From DASVEG01 sp035540495 (GTDB lineage Bacteria > Actinomycetota > Acidimicrobiia > Acidimicrobiales > CADCTF01), in NCBI GenBank assembly GCA_035540495.1, contig DATLGL010000050.1, positions 1-64,000 on the forward strand: DNA of 64,000 bases, written 5' to 3'. Under the pieces are notes generated by a model, which ran no database searches, was not told the origin of the DNA, and saw only the letters and a program-made list of their open reading frames with translations. Of the stretch, positions 53,598 through 60,369 are shown in pieces. Numbering within the stretch: the stretch's first letter is position 1; every line of letters starts with the position of its first letter. The translations under genes were made by a program, and so were the position numbers.

Positions 53598-54614
53598 GTG
53601 CCCAGAGTTGTCGCCGCTCCCGACAAGTACCGGGGAACCGCGACGGCGACCGAGGTGGCCGCCGCCATCGCACGCGCTGCCCGGGCCGCGAAGGGTTGGA
53701 GCTGCGACAAAGCGCCGGTGGCGGACGGAGGCGAGGGAATCCTCGAAGCGCTCGGCGGAACGGTTCGCACCTCCCGCGTCAGCGGTCCCCTCGGGGAGGT
53801 CGTCGAGGCGCAGTGGCGGATGAAGGACACCCTCCGCCCGGCGACGGCGATCATCGAGATGGCGCGGGCGGCGGGACTCGATCTCGTCGGCGGAGCCGAG
53901 TGGAACGACCCGCTGCGCGCCTCGACCGCCGGCGTGGGGCAGCTGATCATGGCCGCCGTTGCCGCTGGTGCACGGCGGGTCATCGTCGGGGTCGGGGGCT
54001 CGGCGACGACCGATGGCGGGCAGGGTTGCCTCGAGGCGCTCGAGCCGCGCGCGCGGCTCTCGGGCGTCGACCTGCGCGTCGCGTGCGACGTCACGACCAC
54101 CTTCGTCGACGCGGCCCGCGTGTTCGCACCGCAGAAGGGCGCCACGCCGAAGCAGGTGGAACTGCTCACGCGCCGCCTCGAGCGGCTCGCGCAGGTGTAC
54201 GAGGAGACCTACGGCGTCGACGTGCGCGACCTGCCCGGTTCCGGCGCGGCGGGCGGACTCGCGGGCGGGCTCGCGGCGGTCGGCGCCGAGCTGGTGCCGG
54301 GCTTCGACCTCGTCGCGGACGCCATCGGGCTGGCCGATCGCATCGAGAAAGCAGATCTCGTGGTCACCGGGGAGGGCTACCTCGACGAGCAGTCGTTCAA
54401 CGGCAAGGCCGTGGGGGGCGTCGTAAGCCTCTCGATCGAGCTGGGCGTGCCCGTCGTGGTGATCGCCGGCGACTGCCTGCCCGGCATCGAGCTCCCGGAC
54501 GGTGACGTCGAGATCGTCTCGTTGGTGGAGGAGTTCGGCCAGGACGAAGCGACGCAGCGGACGGGCGCATGCGTCGAGTCGGTCGTCACCCGGTATCTGG
54601 GAACGGCCCGGTAA
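53598..54614 (+). CDS. Glycerate kinase (GlxK/GarK family)
   Basis: A 338-residue glycerate kinase. VVAAPDKYRGTATATEVAAA, DKAPVADGGEGILEAL, VGVGGSATTDGGQGCL and GSGAAGGLAGGLAAVGAELV are the family's hallmarks. It phosphorylates D-glycerate to 2- or 3-phosphoglycerate with ATP. 3-phosphoglycerate is the acceptor for the GpgS-like enzyme encoded nearby, suggesting recycling of glycerate in a glucosylglycerate pathway. GTG start, divergent from the GT20 gene with 19 bases between. Confidence 0.9.
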   Translation: MPRVVAAPDKYRGTATATEVAAAIARAARAAKGWSCDKAPVADGGEGILEALGGTVRTSRVSGPLGEVVEAQWRMKDTLRPATAIIEMARAAGLDLVGGAEWNDPLRASTAGVGQLIMAAVAAGARRVIVGVGGSATTDGGQGCLEALEPRARLSGVDLRVACDVTTTFVDAARVFAPQKGATPKQVELLTRRLERLAQVYEETYGVDVRDLPGSGAAGGLAGGLAAVGAELVPGFDLVADAIGLADRIEKADLVVTGEGYLDEQSFNGKAVGGVVSLSIELGVPVVVIAGDCLPGIELPDGDVEIVSLVEEFGQDEATQRTGACVESVVTRYLGTAR

Positions 54615-54617
54615 CGT
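54612..54617 (+). promoter_or_regulatory. TAACGT -10-like box upstream of the AI-2E family gene
   Basis: TAACGT overlaps the glycerate kinase stop codon and ends 8 bases before the GTG at 54626. Confidence 0.38.
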
Positions 54618-54625
54618 CTCGCGAG

Positions 54626-55834
54626 GTGAACGCAGAGCGGCTCCGCCGAGCAGGCTCCGTCGCGTGGGCGGTCGTGGGCGTCGCTGCCGTCGTCGCCATC
54701 GGCGCCTGGCTGGTGTGGCAGGTGCGCGTGATCTTCCCGCCGCTGATCCTGGCCGGCGCGATCGTCTTCCTCCTGAACCCGATCGTCACGCTGCTGCAGC
54801 ACCGCGGACTGCCCCGAGCCGCCGGCGCCGGGCTGTCGTACCTGCTCGTGCTGGCGATCATCGCCATGGCCGGCATCGGCCTGTACCCCCTGCTCGCCGG
54901 GCAGATCGACGAGCTCGCCGACGAGTGGCCGGCGATCCAGACGAGGGTCGAGAACTTCATCGACGATCGCGCGGCCGACTCCGAAGGAACCTTCTTCGAG
55001 TTCTCCCGTGAAGACATCGAGGACGCGCTGTCGAACACCGGCGGCACGTTCGAGGAGCAGCTGAAGCAGGCGAGGGAGATCGGCGCGGAGATCTTCCACG
55101 TCCTGCTGATCCTCATCCTGGGGCCGATCATCGCCTTCTACCTGCTGGTCGACATCCCCCACCTGCGGCGAGTGGCGCTCGACCTCATTCCGGAGCCCGT
55201 GCACGACGAGGTGCTCATCGTCGGGCACCGCCTCAACCGCGCCATCGGCGGCTTCTTCCGCGGTCAGCTGATGGTGGCGCTGATCGTCGGCATCCTCTGC
55301 TCGATCGGCCTCGGGATCATCCAGCTCAAGTTCTGGTTCCTCATCGGGATGATCGCCGGGTTGTTCAACGTCATCCCGCTGATCGGGCCGTGGGTCGGCG
55401 GCGTCCCCGGCGTGACGATCGCCCTGACGACCGGAAGCCCGGTGAAGGCGCTGCTGGTGATCGGGATCATGGTCGGCGTCCAACAGATCGACAACCACTT
55501 CATCACCCCCTACGTGATGCAGCGGGCTGTGCAACTCCACCCAGCTGCGGTGATCCTCGCTCTCGTCGCGGGCGGCAGCCTCGGCGGGTTCGCGGGGCTG
55601 CTCCTCGCGGTTCCGACCGCAGCGGTGCTGAAGATCCTGATCAGCCACTTGTGGCACACCTACGTGCTCGGCCGCCCGGTGGTCGCCGACGACCTCGGGC
55701 CCGGGCCGGTGGAAGACGTCGACTCGCGCCCCGAGAACCAGGGCGACGACGCAGGGTCGTCTGCGGCCGCGAGCGCTACGCCAGACGGCGAGGCCGCCGG
55801 CGATGAGCGAGCGGCGGAAGCTCCTCGACGCTGA
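54626..55834 (+). CDS. AI-2E family (PerM/YtrI-type) transporter
   Basis: A 402-residue membrane protein with about eight helices. Conserved features are an N-terminal pair (VVAIGAWLVWQVRVIFPPL), a soluble extracytoplasmic insert (about 95-160), and the C-terminal signature GLFNVIPLIGPWVGGVPG, then QQIDNHFITPYVMQ. Members export varied substrates, including Na+/H+ exchange in some, so the substrate is open. The C-terminal tail is acidic and Ala-rich. GTG start. Its 3' end overlaps the convergent gpgS gene by 59 bases, entirely within the low-complexity tail. Confidence 0.88.
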   Translation: MNAERLRRAGSVAWAVVGVAAVVAIGAWLVWQVRVIFPPLILAGAIVFLLNPIVTLLQHRGLPRAAGAGLSYLLVLAIIAMAGIGLYPLLAGQIDELADEWPAIQTRVENFIDDRAADSEGTFFEFSREDIEDALSNTGGTFEEQLKQAREIGAEIFHVLLILILGPIIAFYLLVDIPHLRRVALDLIPEPVHDEVLIVGHRLNRAIGGFFRGQLMVALIVGILCSIGLGIIQLKFWFLIGMIAGLFNVIPLIGPWVGGVPGVTIALTTGSPVKALLVIGIMVGVQQIDNHFITPYVMQRAVQLHPAAVILALVAGGSLGGFAGLLLAVPTAAVLKILISHLWHTYVLGRPVVADDLGPGPVEDVDSRPENQGDDAGSSAAASATPDGEAAGDERAAEAPRR

Positions 55835-56537
55835 TCCCGGCGACTCCCGCCCGGGCAAGCGCGACCGACAGCACCTCCCTCGCCTGCGGCCCGAGCGCGC
55901 TGAGCGGACGGTTGCGGTGCCGGCGGACCCCGAGGTCGACCTGGCCGACCGCCTCGACGCCGAAGCGTCGCGACAGGTCGATGAGCAGGCCCATCTCCAC
56001 GCCGTAGCCGCGGACGAACGGCACCTGCTCGAGCGCGGCACGGGTTGCGGCGTACTCGCCGCCGAGAGGCTGCGAGATGTGGGCCAGGTGCGGGTGCAGC
56101 AGTTGGAGGACGGGGCGCGCCGCGAGCTCGGTGACTCGCCCACCTTCACCCGCCCGTTCGTAGTCGGCCTTGACGAGCACGAACTGGTCTCCGGCCGCCC
56201 GTAGGCCATCGGCCAGACGAGTCACGAACCGGGGATCGAACTCCTCGAGGTCTGCGTCGCAGAACACGACGATGTCCCCCGTGGCCTCGGCCACCCCGTT
56301 CCACATCGCGGCGCCCTTGCCGGGGCCGTCGGTGGCGTCGATCACCATCGCACCGGCAGCGGCGGCCACCGCCGCCGTGTCGTCGGTCGACCCGTCGTCG
56401 ACCACGATCACCTCGTGCAGCTGCGCCCCGCGACCGTCACGCGCCAGCGCGACGAGCGGGCGGACGATCGCCTCGATCGTCGACGCCTCGTTCCGCGCCG
56501 GTATGACCACCGACACCGTGTGGAGCACAACGGCCAT
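55776..56537 (-). CDS. gpgS: Glucosyl-3-phosphoglycerate synthase-like GT
   Basis: A 253-residue GT-A transferase. VSVVIPARNEASTIEAIV opens the nucleotide-binding fold, EVIVVDDGSTDDTAAVA follows, then GPGKGAAMWNG, the DXD metal site in VVFCDADLEEF, and GGRVTELAARPVLQLL, ISQPLGGEYAATRAAL, YGVEMGLLIDL and QVDLGVRRHRNRPL. These closely parallel mycobacterial GpgS, which transfers glucose to 3-phosphoglycerate en route to glucosylglycerate or methylglucose polysaccharide. It is shorter than mycobacterial GpgS (about 320 residues). The open frame extends far upstream, but ATG 56537 is the natural start. Divergent from the SAM riboswitch. Confidence 0.85.
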   Translation of the reverse strand: MAVVLHTVSVVIPARNEASTIEAIVRPLVALARDGRGAQLHEVIVVDDGSTDDTAAVAAAAGAMVIDATDGPGKGAAMWNGVAEATGDIVVFCDADLEEFDPRFVTRLADGLRAAGDQFVLVKADYERAGEGGRVTELAARPVLQLLHPHLAHISQPLGGEYAATRAALEQVPFVRGYGVEMGLLIDLSRRFGVEAVGQVDLGVRRHRNRPLSALGPQAREVLSVALARAGVAGISVEELPPLAHRRRPRRLA

Positions 56538-56544
56538 CCTCGCG

Positions 56545-56550
56545 TACCAT
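56545..56550 (+). promoter_or_regulatory. Candidate -10 box (TACCAT) of the riboswitch transcript
   Basis: GTACCAT ends 8 bases before the first base of riboswitch helix P1, so transcription should begin at about 56557, exactly where the aptamer begins. Confidence 0.55.
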
Positions 56551-56558
56551 TGCCTCTG

Positions 56559-56653
56559 TTCATCCAGAGCAGCTGAGGGACCCGGCCCTGTGACGCTGCG
56601 ACAACCAGTCCTCTGTGGCAGGAGGACCAGGTGCCACCGCCGGGTTCGATGAA
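56559..56653 (+). promoter_or_regulatory. SAM riboswitch (S-box/SAM-I-SAM-IV clan)
   Basis: The conserved core is easy to see: CAGAG, GAGGGACCCGGCCCTGTGA (56575-56593), GCGACAACC (56598-56606) and GGTGCCA (56630-56636). TTCATC (56559-56564) pairs with GATGAA (56648-56653) as helix P1. The 3' strand of P1 abuts the ribosome-binding site AAGGAG (56653-56658), so ligand binding would most simply block translation of the gene starting at 56667. Which clan member it is would need a covariance model. Confidence 0.85.
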
Positions 56654-56666
56654 AGGAGCCGCCGCC

Positions 56667-57908
56667 GTGCCGTACGTGGATTCCCTCCGCTGTCGGGAGT
56701 GCTCGCGCACCTACCCGGTCGAGGCGCTGCACGTCTGCGAGTTCTGCTTCGGTCCGCTCGAGGTCGCGTACGACTACGACGCGATCAAGGCGTCGATCTC
56801 GAAGGAGAAGATCGCAGCAGGGCCGTCGACGATCTGGCGCTACGCCGATCTGTTGCCGGCCGACCCGACGAACCCGGTGAACCTGGGCGCCGGCTTCACC
56901 CCACTCGTGCGGGCCGATCGCCTCGCGGCCGAGCTCGGCCTCGGCGAGCTCTGGATCAAGAACGACACCCTGAACCCGACGGGGTCGTTCAAGGACCGCG
57001 TCGTGTCGGTCGCGCTCACGAAGGCGCGAGAGCTCGGGTTCAAGGTCGCGGCCTGCGCATCCACCGGCAACCTCGCGAACTCCGTCGCCGCCCACGCCGC
57101 TCGTGCCGGCATGGAGTCGATCGTCTTCATCCCCGCCGACCTCGAGGCGGGCAAGGTCATCACGACGGCGGTCTACGGCGGGAAGCTCGTGGCGATCGAC
57201 GGCAACTACGACGACGTCAACCGGCTGTGCGCCGAGCTCACCAGCGAGCACCCGTCGTGGGCGTTCGTGAACGTGAACGTCCGCACCTACTACGCCGAGG
57301 GCTCGAAGACGCTCGCCTTCGAGGTCGCAGAGCAGCTGGGCTGGGAAGCCCCCGATCACGTCGTGGTACCGATCGCATCGGGCTCGCAGCTCACCAAGAT
57401 CCACAAGGGCTTCAAGGAGCTGCATCAGGTCGGTCTCCTCGACGGCGACGAGCCGCCGGCCGTGCGGGTCTCGGGCGCGCAGGCCACCGGTTGCTCGCCC
57501 GTGGCCACGGCCTTCGCCGAGGGCACCGACGCCATCCGGCCCCAGAAGCCGTCGACCATCGCCAAGTCGCTCGCCATCGGCAATCCGGCCGACGGGTTCT
57601 ACGCGCTCGACATCGTCCGCAAGACCGGCGGCGCGGTCGGCTCTGTGAGCGACGACGAGATCGTCGACTCGATCCGTCTGCTCGCCCGCACCGAGGGCAT
57701 CTTCGCCGAGACCGCCGGTGGCGTCACGATCGCGACGCTCGCCCAGCTCGCTGCTCGCGGTGTGGTGCGTCCGGACGAGCGGGTCGTCGCCTACGTCACC
57801 GGCCACGGCCTGAAGACGATCGAAGCGGTCGCGCCCCACGTCGGGCCGACGGCGACGATCGCACCTACCCTTGAGGCGTTCAACGCCGCGATCCAGATCG
57901 AGGAGTAA
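56667..57908 (+). CDS. thrC: Threonine synthase-like PLP enzyme under SAM riboswitch control
   Basis: A 413-residue fold-type II PLP enzyme. An N-terminal C-x2-C, C-x2-C zinc-ribbon-like piece (CRECSRTYPVEALHVCEFC) precedes the catalytic domain. The PLP lysine is in NPTGSFKDRV near 110, the Asn loop is ASTGNLANSVAAHAARAG, and the C-terminal part contains ETAGGVTIATLAQL. Sequence class is threonine synthase (O-phosphohomoserine to threonine). However, it is controlled by a SAM riboswitch and followed after 10 bases by a CysO-like sulfur carrier, so homocysteine or cysteine formation from a thiocarboxylate is a serious alternative. GTG at 56667 follows AAGGAG; an ATG at 56649 lies inside riboswitch P1 and is unlikely. 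Confidence 0.85.
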   Translation: MPYVDSLRCRECSRTYPVEALHVCEFCFGPLEVAYDYDAIKASISKEKIAAGPSTIWRYADLLPADPTNPVNLGAGFTPLVRADRLAAELGLGELWIKNDTLNPTGSFKDRVVSVALTKARELGFKVAACASTGNLANSVAAHAARAGMESIVFIPADLEAGKVITTAVYGGKLVAIDGNYDDVNRLCAELTSEHPSWAFVNVNVRTYYAEGSKTLAFEVAEQLGWEAPDHVVVPIASGSQLTKIHKGFKELHQVGLLDGDEPPAVRVSGAQATGCSPVATAFAEGTDAIRPQKPSTIAKSLAIGNPADGFYALDIVRKTGGAVGSVSDDEIVDSIRLLARTEGIFAETAGGVTIATLAQLAARGVVRPDERVVAYVTGHGLKTIEAVAPHVGPTATIAPTLEAFNAAIQIEE

Positions 57909-57918
57909 CCGACACCCG

Positions 57919-58191
57919 ATGCCAACTATCCGCATCCCCACGCAGCTGCGCACCCTGACTGGCGGCGCCGGGGAGGTGAATGTGGAGGGATCGACGGTCG
58001 GCGAGGTGCTGAAGGGCCTCGACGCGACGTACCCGGGGTTCGGTGAGCGACTCTTCGACGACGGCGGCTCGCTCCGTCGCTTCGTGAACGTGTTCGTCGC
58101 CGACGAGGACATCCGGTTCCTCGACGGCCTCGACACCACGATCGAGCCGAAGACGGTCGTCTCGATCATCCCGGCAGTGGCGGGAGGCTAG
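57919..58191 (+). CDS. cysO: CysO/MoaD-like sulfur-carrier protein
   Basis: A 90-residue ubiquitin-fold protein ending in the diglycine AVAGG needed for adenylation and thiocarboxylation. IRIPTQLRTLTGGAGEV, then RRFVNVFVADEDIRFLDGLD and IIPAVAGG closely resemble mycobacterial CysO, which donates sulfur to O-phosphoserine via CysM. Here its partner gene is a threonine synthase-like enzyme rather than cysM, and no Mec-type JAMM peptidase is adjacent. The 10-base spacing puts it under the same SAM riboswitch. Confidence 0.88.
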   Translation: MPTIRIPTQLRTLTGGAGEVNVEGSTVGEVLKGLDATYPGFGERLFDDGGSLRRFVNVFVADEDIRFLDGLDTTIEPKTVVSIIPAVAGG

Positions 58192-58204
58192 GCCCGCCAT
58201 CCAG

Positions 58205-58236
58205 CCGGGCGGGAGGCTAGGGGCTAGCCCGCCCGG
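58205..58236 (+). terminator. Terminator of the thrC-cysO unit
   Basis: CCGGGCGGG pairs with CCCGCCCGG, enclosing an inner GGCTAG/CTAGCC pair with a GGG loop. A TTTT run follows at 58247-58250. It lies 14 bases after the cysO stop. Confidence 0.65.
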
Positions 58237-58290
58237 GCCATGGCTGTTTTGGTCCTCCACCATTTCGGGGGGAACGTCGATAAGACGGAC

Positions 58291-58800
58291 ATGGCTGAGG
58301 TGCTCGTCGTCGACGATGATCCCGACATCCGGATGCTCGTCGCCTTCGCCCTGGAGGACTCCGGCTACACGGTCCGCCAGGCCGACTGCGGTGACGCCGG
58401 GCTGAGCGCCCTCGAGGCCAAGGCGCCCGACCTCATGGTGTGCGACGTGATGATGCCGGGCCTCGACGGCTTCGGCGTCCTGCGCGCCATGCGCCAGCGG
58501 AAGCTCGCACCCAAGACCCGCGTCGTGATGCTCACCTGCAAGACCGAGGAGAAGGACCACATGCGTGGCTTCGAGCTCGGCGCCGACGAGTACCTGACGA
58601 AGCCCTTCGACCCCGAGGAGCTCGTCGCCCGCGTGAAGTTCCTCCTGAACGCGTCGGAGGAGCAGCTCGCGGAGCGCCGCGAGGCCGAGCTGCAGAAGGC
58701 CGAGCTCCTCGATCGACTCGAGGCGGCCTTCAACAAGCACGCCAAGCAGACCGGTCCGCTGCGGGCCGGCGCGCAGCCGGGCGTCGTCTCCTCGTACTGA
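58291..58800 (+). CDS. Single-domain (CheY-like) response regulator with coiled-coil tail
   Basis: A 169-residue receiver protein. VLVVDDDPDIRMLVAFALED, phospho-acceptor Asp in LMVCDVMMPGLDGF, Thr in VMLTCKTEEKD and Lys in YLTKPFDPEEL are all present. No DNA-binding domain follows, only a charged helix (EEQLAERREAELQKAELLDR) and a short tail. It probably works by protein-protein contact. ATG 58291 is preferred; an in-frame ATG at 58240 lies in the terminator region. No kinase is adjacent. The next gene starts 15 bases after the stop. Confidence 0.82.
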   Translation: MAEVLVVDDDPDIRMLVAFALEDSGYTVRQADCGDAGLSALEAKAPDLMVCDVMMPGLDGFGVLRAMRQRKLAPKTRVVMLTCKTEEKDHMRGFELGADEYLTKPFDPEELVARVKFLLNASEEQLAERREAELQKAELLDRLEAAFNKHAKQTGPLRAGAQPGVVSSY

Positions 58801-58815
58801 GTACGGTCCCGTCCC

Positions 58816-59634
58816 ATGGGGATGGGGGACGAACTGAAGGAGCTGGGCGGGTACACCGGGCTGCGCACGCTGGCGCGCCTCGAGGGGCTGACCGACGACG
58901 AGTTCCGGTGGGAACCCACGCCGGGAGCGTGGACGGTCCGCCGCCTTCGCAGCGGGAAGGTCGTCGTCGACAACAATCAGTACCAGCGGCCGCCCGCGCC
59001 CATGACGTCGATCGCGTGGCGCATCGCCCACCTCATCGACATCTACGGCAGCCCCCGCAACGCGCGGTGGCTCCGCGTCGACGATCCGCCGTCGCCGCCT
59101 CCGTCGCGGCTCCCCTGGCCGATCGCCTGGACCGCAGACGAGTCACTCGCGATGTTGAAGGGTGCGCTCGACCACTTCTGCGAGCTGCTCGACGTGGTTC
59201 CCGAAGAGGCGTGGTGGGAGAAGCTCGGTCCGATCGCCGGGCAGTACGCCGACGCGACGCTCGCCGGCTTCGCCCTGCACCAGATCGACGAGGCGATCCA
59301 CCACGGCGCAGAGGCGAGCGTGCTGCGCGACCTGTACTTCTGGCAGCACGCGGGTCCGCAGCCGGAGCCGTCGACCGTCGGCGACGCCGCGACCGCAGGT
59401 CGGTGGGACCTCGTCGAGGCGCTCACGCTCGACGGCGCTGACGTCAACGGACCGCCGCCGACGGCGTTGCATCTCGCCGCCGCCTACGGCGATCTCGACA
59501 TGGTGACGCTGCTCGCCGAGCACGGAGCCGATCTCGACGCGAAGGACACCACCTACGACGCCACGCCGCTGGAGTGGGCCGAGTTCTTCGGGCGCGTCGA
59601 CGTGGTGGAGTACCTGCGGTCGCGGCGAGGCTGA
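58816..59634 (+). CDS. DinB-like domain fused to ankyrin repeats
   Basis: A 272-residue two-part protein. Residues of about 1-175 resemble the DinB/YfiT four-helix metal-binding fold (LARLEGLTDDEFRWEPTPGA, then IAWRIAHLIDIYG, then LHQIDEAIHHGAEASVLRDL), with His residues spaced as in thiol-dependent DinB enzymes. The C-terminal 90 residues hold about two to three ankyrin repeats (DVNGPPPTALHLAAAYGDLD, then GADLDAKDTTYDATPLEWAE). DinB-like enzymes often use mycothiol or bacillithiol; the fusion is unusual. ATG 58816 with TACGGT (58802-58807) 8 bases upstream. Confidence 0.78.
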   Translation: MGMGDELKELGGYTGLRTLARLEGLTDDEFRWEPTPGAWTVRRLRSGKVVVDNNQYQRPPAPMTSIAWRIAHLIDIYGSPRNARWLRVDDPPSPPPSRLPWPIAWTADESLAMLKGALDHFCELLDVVPEEAWWEKLGPIAGQYADATLAGFALHQIDEAIHHGAEASVLRDLYFWQHAGPQPEPSTVGDAATAGRWDLVEALTLDGADVNGPPPTALHLAAAYGDLDMVTLLAEHGADLDAKDTTYDATPLEWAEFFGRVDVVEYLRSRRG

Positions 59635-59683
59635 GGTTCTAGAACAGCCACAGCTTGTCGCCGTTCGGGAAGAATGGGGGCCC

Positions 59684-60280
59684 GTGAGTCCCTCTCTCGA
59701 CGAGCTGCGACGCGCGCTCGCCGAAGACGGGTTCGTCGTGCTCCACGGCGCCGTCGACGAAGAACGTGTGACGGCGTGCCTCCGTCGCCTCAACCTCGCG
59801 ATCCGCGAGCACGGGCTGACGGCGGAGGAGGTCCTCGCGTGCCAGCAGACGACCTTCTTCCCTCACCTCCGGTGGGAGCCGGAGATCTGGGGCGTGCTTC
59901 CGGACGTCGCCGCCGAGCTGCTCGGCTGGCAGCAGGGCGACGACTGGGCGACACCGCAGCTGCTGTTGCGGTTCCCCGATCGCGACGAGGAGTGGCCGCT
60001 CGAGCCGCACGTCGACGAACCTCCGGACGGCGACTGGGTCGGCTACCGCGGGATCGTCGGTGTCGCCGTCACCGCTGCGAACGCCGAGGACGGAGCAGCA
60101 CGCGTGTGGCGCGGCTCGCACAGGGGGCCGGTCGACGTCGAACCGGAGCCGGTGCCGCTCGCAGCTGGCGATGCCCTCGTGATGCACCCGCGGTTGGCCC
60201 ATGCAGGAGCGCTGAACCACGGGCCGAACGTGCGGGTCGCGGTGTACTTCCGCCTCCTGCAACACCAGCAACATCAATGA
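59684..60280 (+). CDS. Phytanoyl-CoA dioxygenase-like Fe(II)/2-oxoglutarate oxygenase
   Basis: A 198-residue protein with a cupin-type oxygenase pattern. LRRALAEDGFVVLHGAV is the typical PhyH start, the Fe(II) ligands are in EPHVDEPP (HxD) and probably MHPRLAHAG, and the 2-oxoglutarate Arg may be in VRVAVYFRL. It is shorter than most PhyH proteins (about 250-300). Substrate unknown. GTG start at 59684. It lies upstream of, and 90 bases from, the sugar-nucleotide operon. Confidence 0.75.
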   Translation: MSPSLDELRRALAEDGFVVLHGAVDEERVTACLRRLNLAIREHGLTAEEVLACQQTTFFPHLRWEPEIWGVLPDVAAELLGWQQGDDWATPQLLLRFPDRDEEWPLEPHVDEPPDGDWVGYRGIVGVAVTAANAEDGAARVWRGSHRGPVDVEPEPVPLAAGDALVMHPRLAHAGALNHGPNVRVAVYFRLLQHQQHQ

Positions 60281-60311
60281 CTTCAACTTCCCGGTATCTA
60301 CAGCAGCAACC

Positions 60312-60360
60312 GGGGTAACCCCCCTTCCACGGCCGCGCCCCGAGCGCGGGCTGGGAAGGG
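60312..60360 (+). promoter_or_regulatory. Mutually exclusive leader hairpins covering the ribosome-binding site
   Basis: CCCTTCC (60322-60328) can pair with GGAAGGG (60354-60360), the likely Shine-Dalgarno region of the next gene, with an inner CCGCGC/GCGCGG stem (60333-60349). Alternatively GGGG (60312-60315) can pair with CCCC (60319-60322), disrupting the first helix. This could be a translational switch; ligand or factor unknown. Confidence 0.4.
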
Positions 60361-60369
60361 AAACGGCTG

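Noticed and set aside
53734..53760. GGGAAT inside the glycerate kinase gene as a second SigR promoter
   Set aside because: The base 18 positions downstream does not start GTT and the motif is deep inside a coding region.
55776..58169. A single 797-codon minus-strand frame seeming to fuse GpgS to a long N-terminal region
   Set aside because: The N-terminal 540 codons are antisense to thrC and cysO and cross the riboswitch. Only the part from ATG 56537 has GpgS homology.
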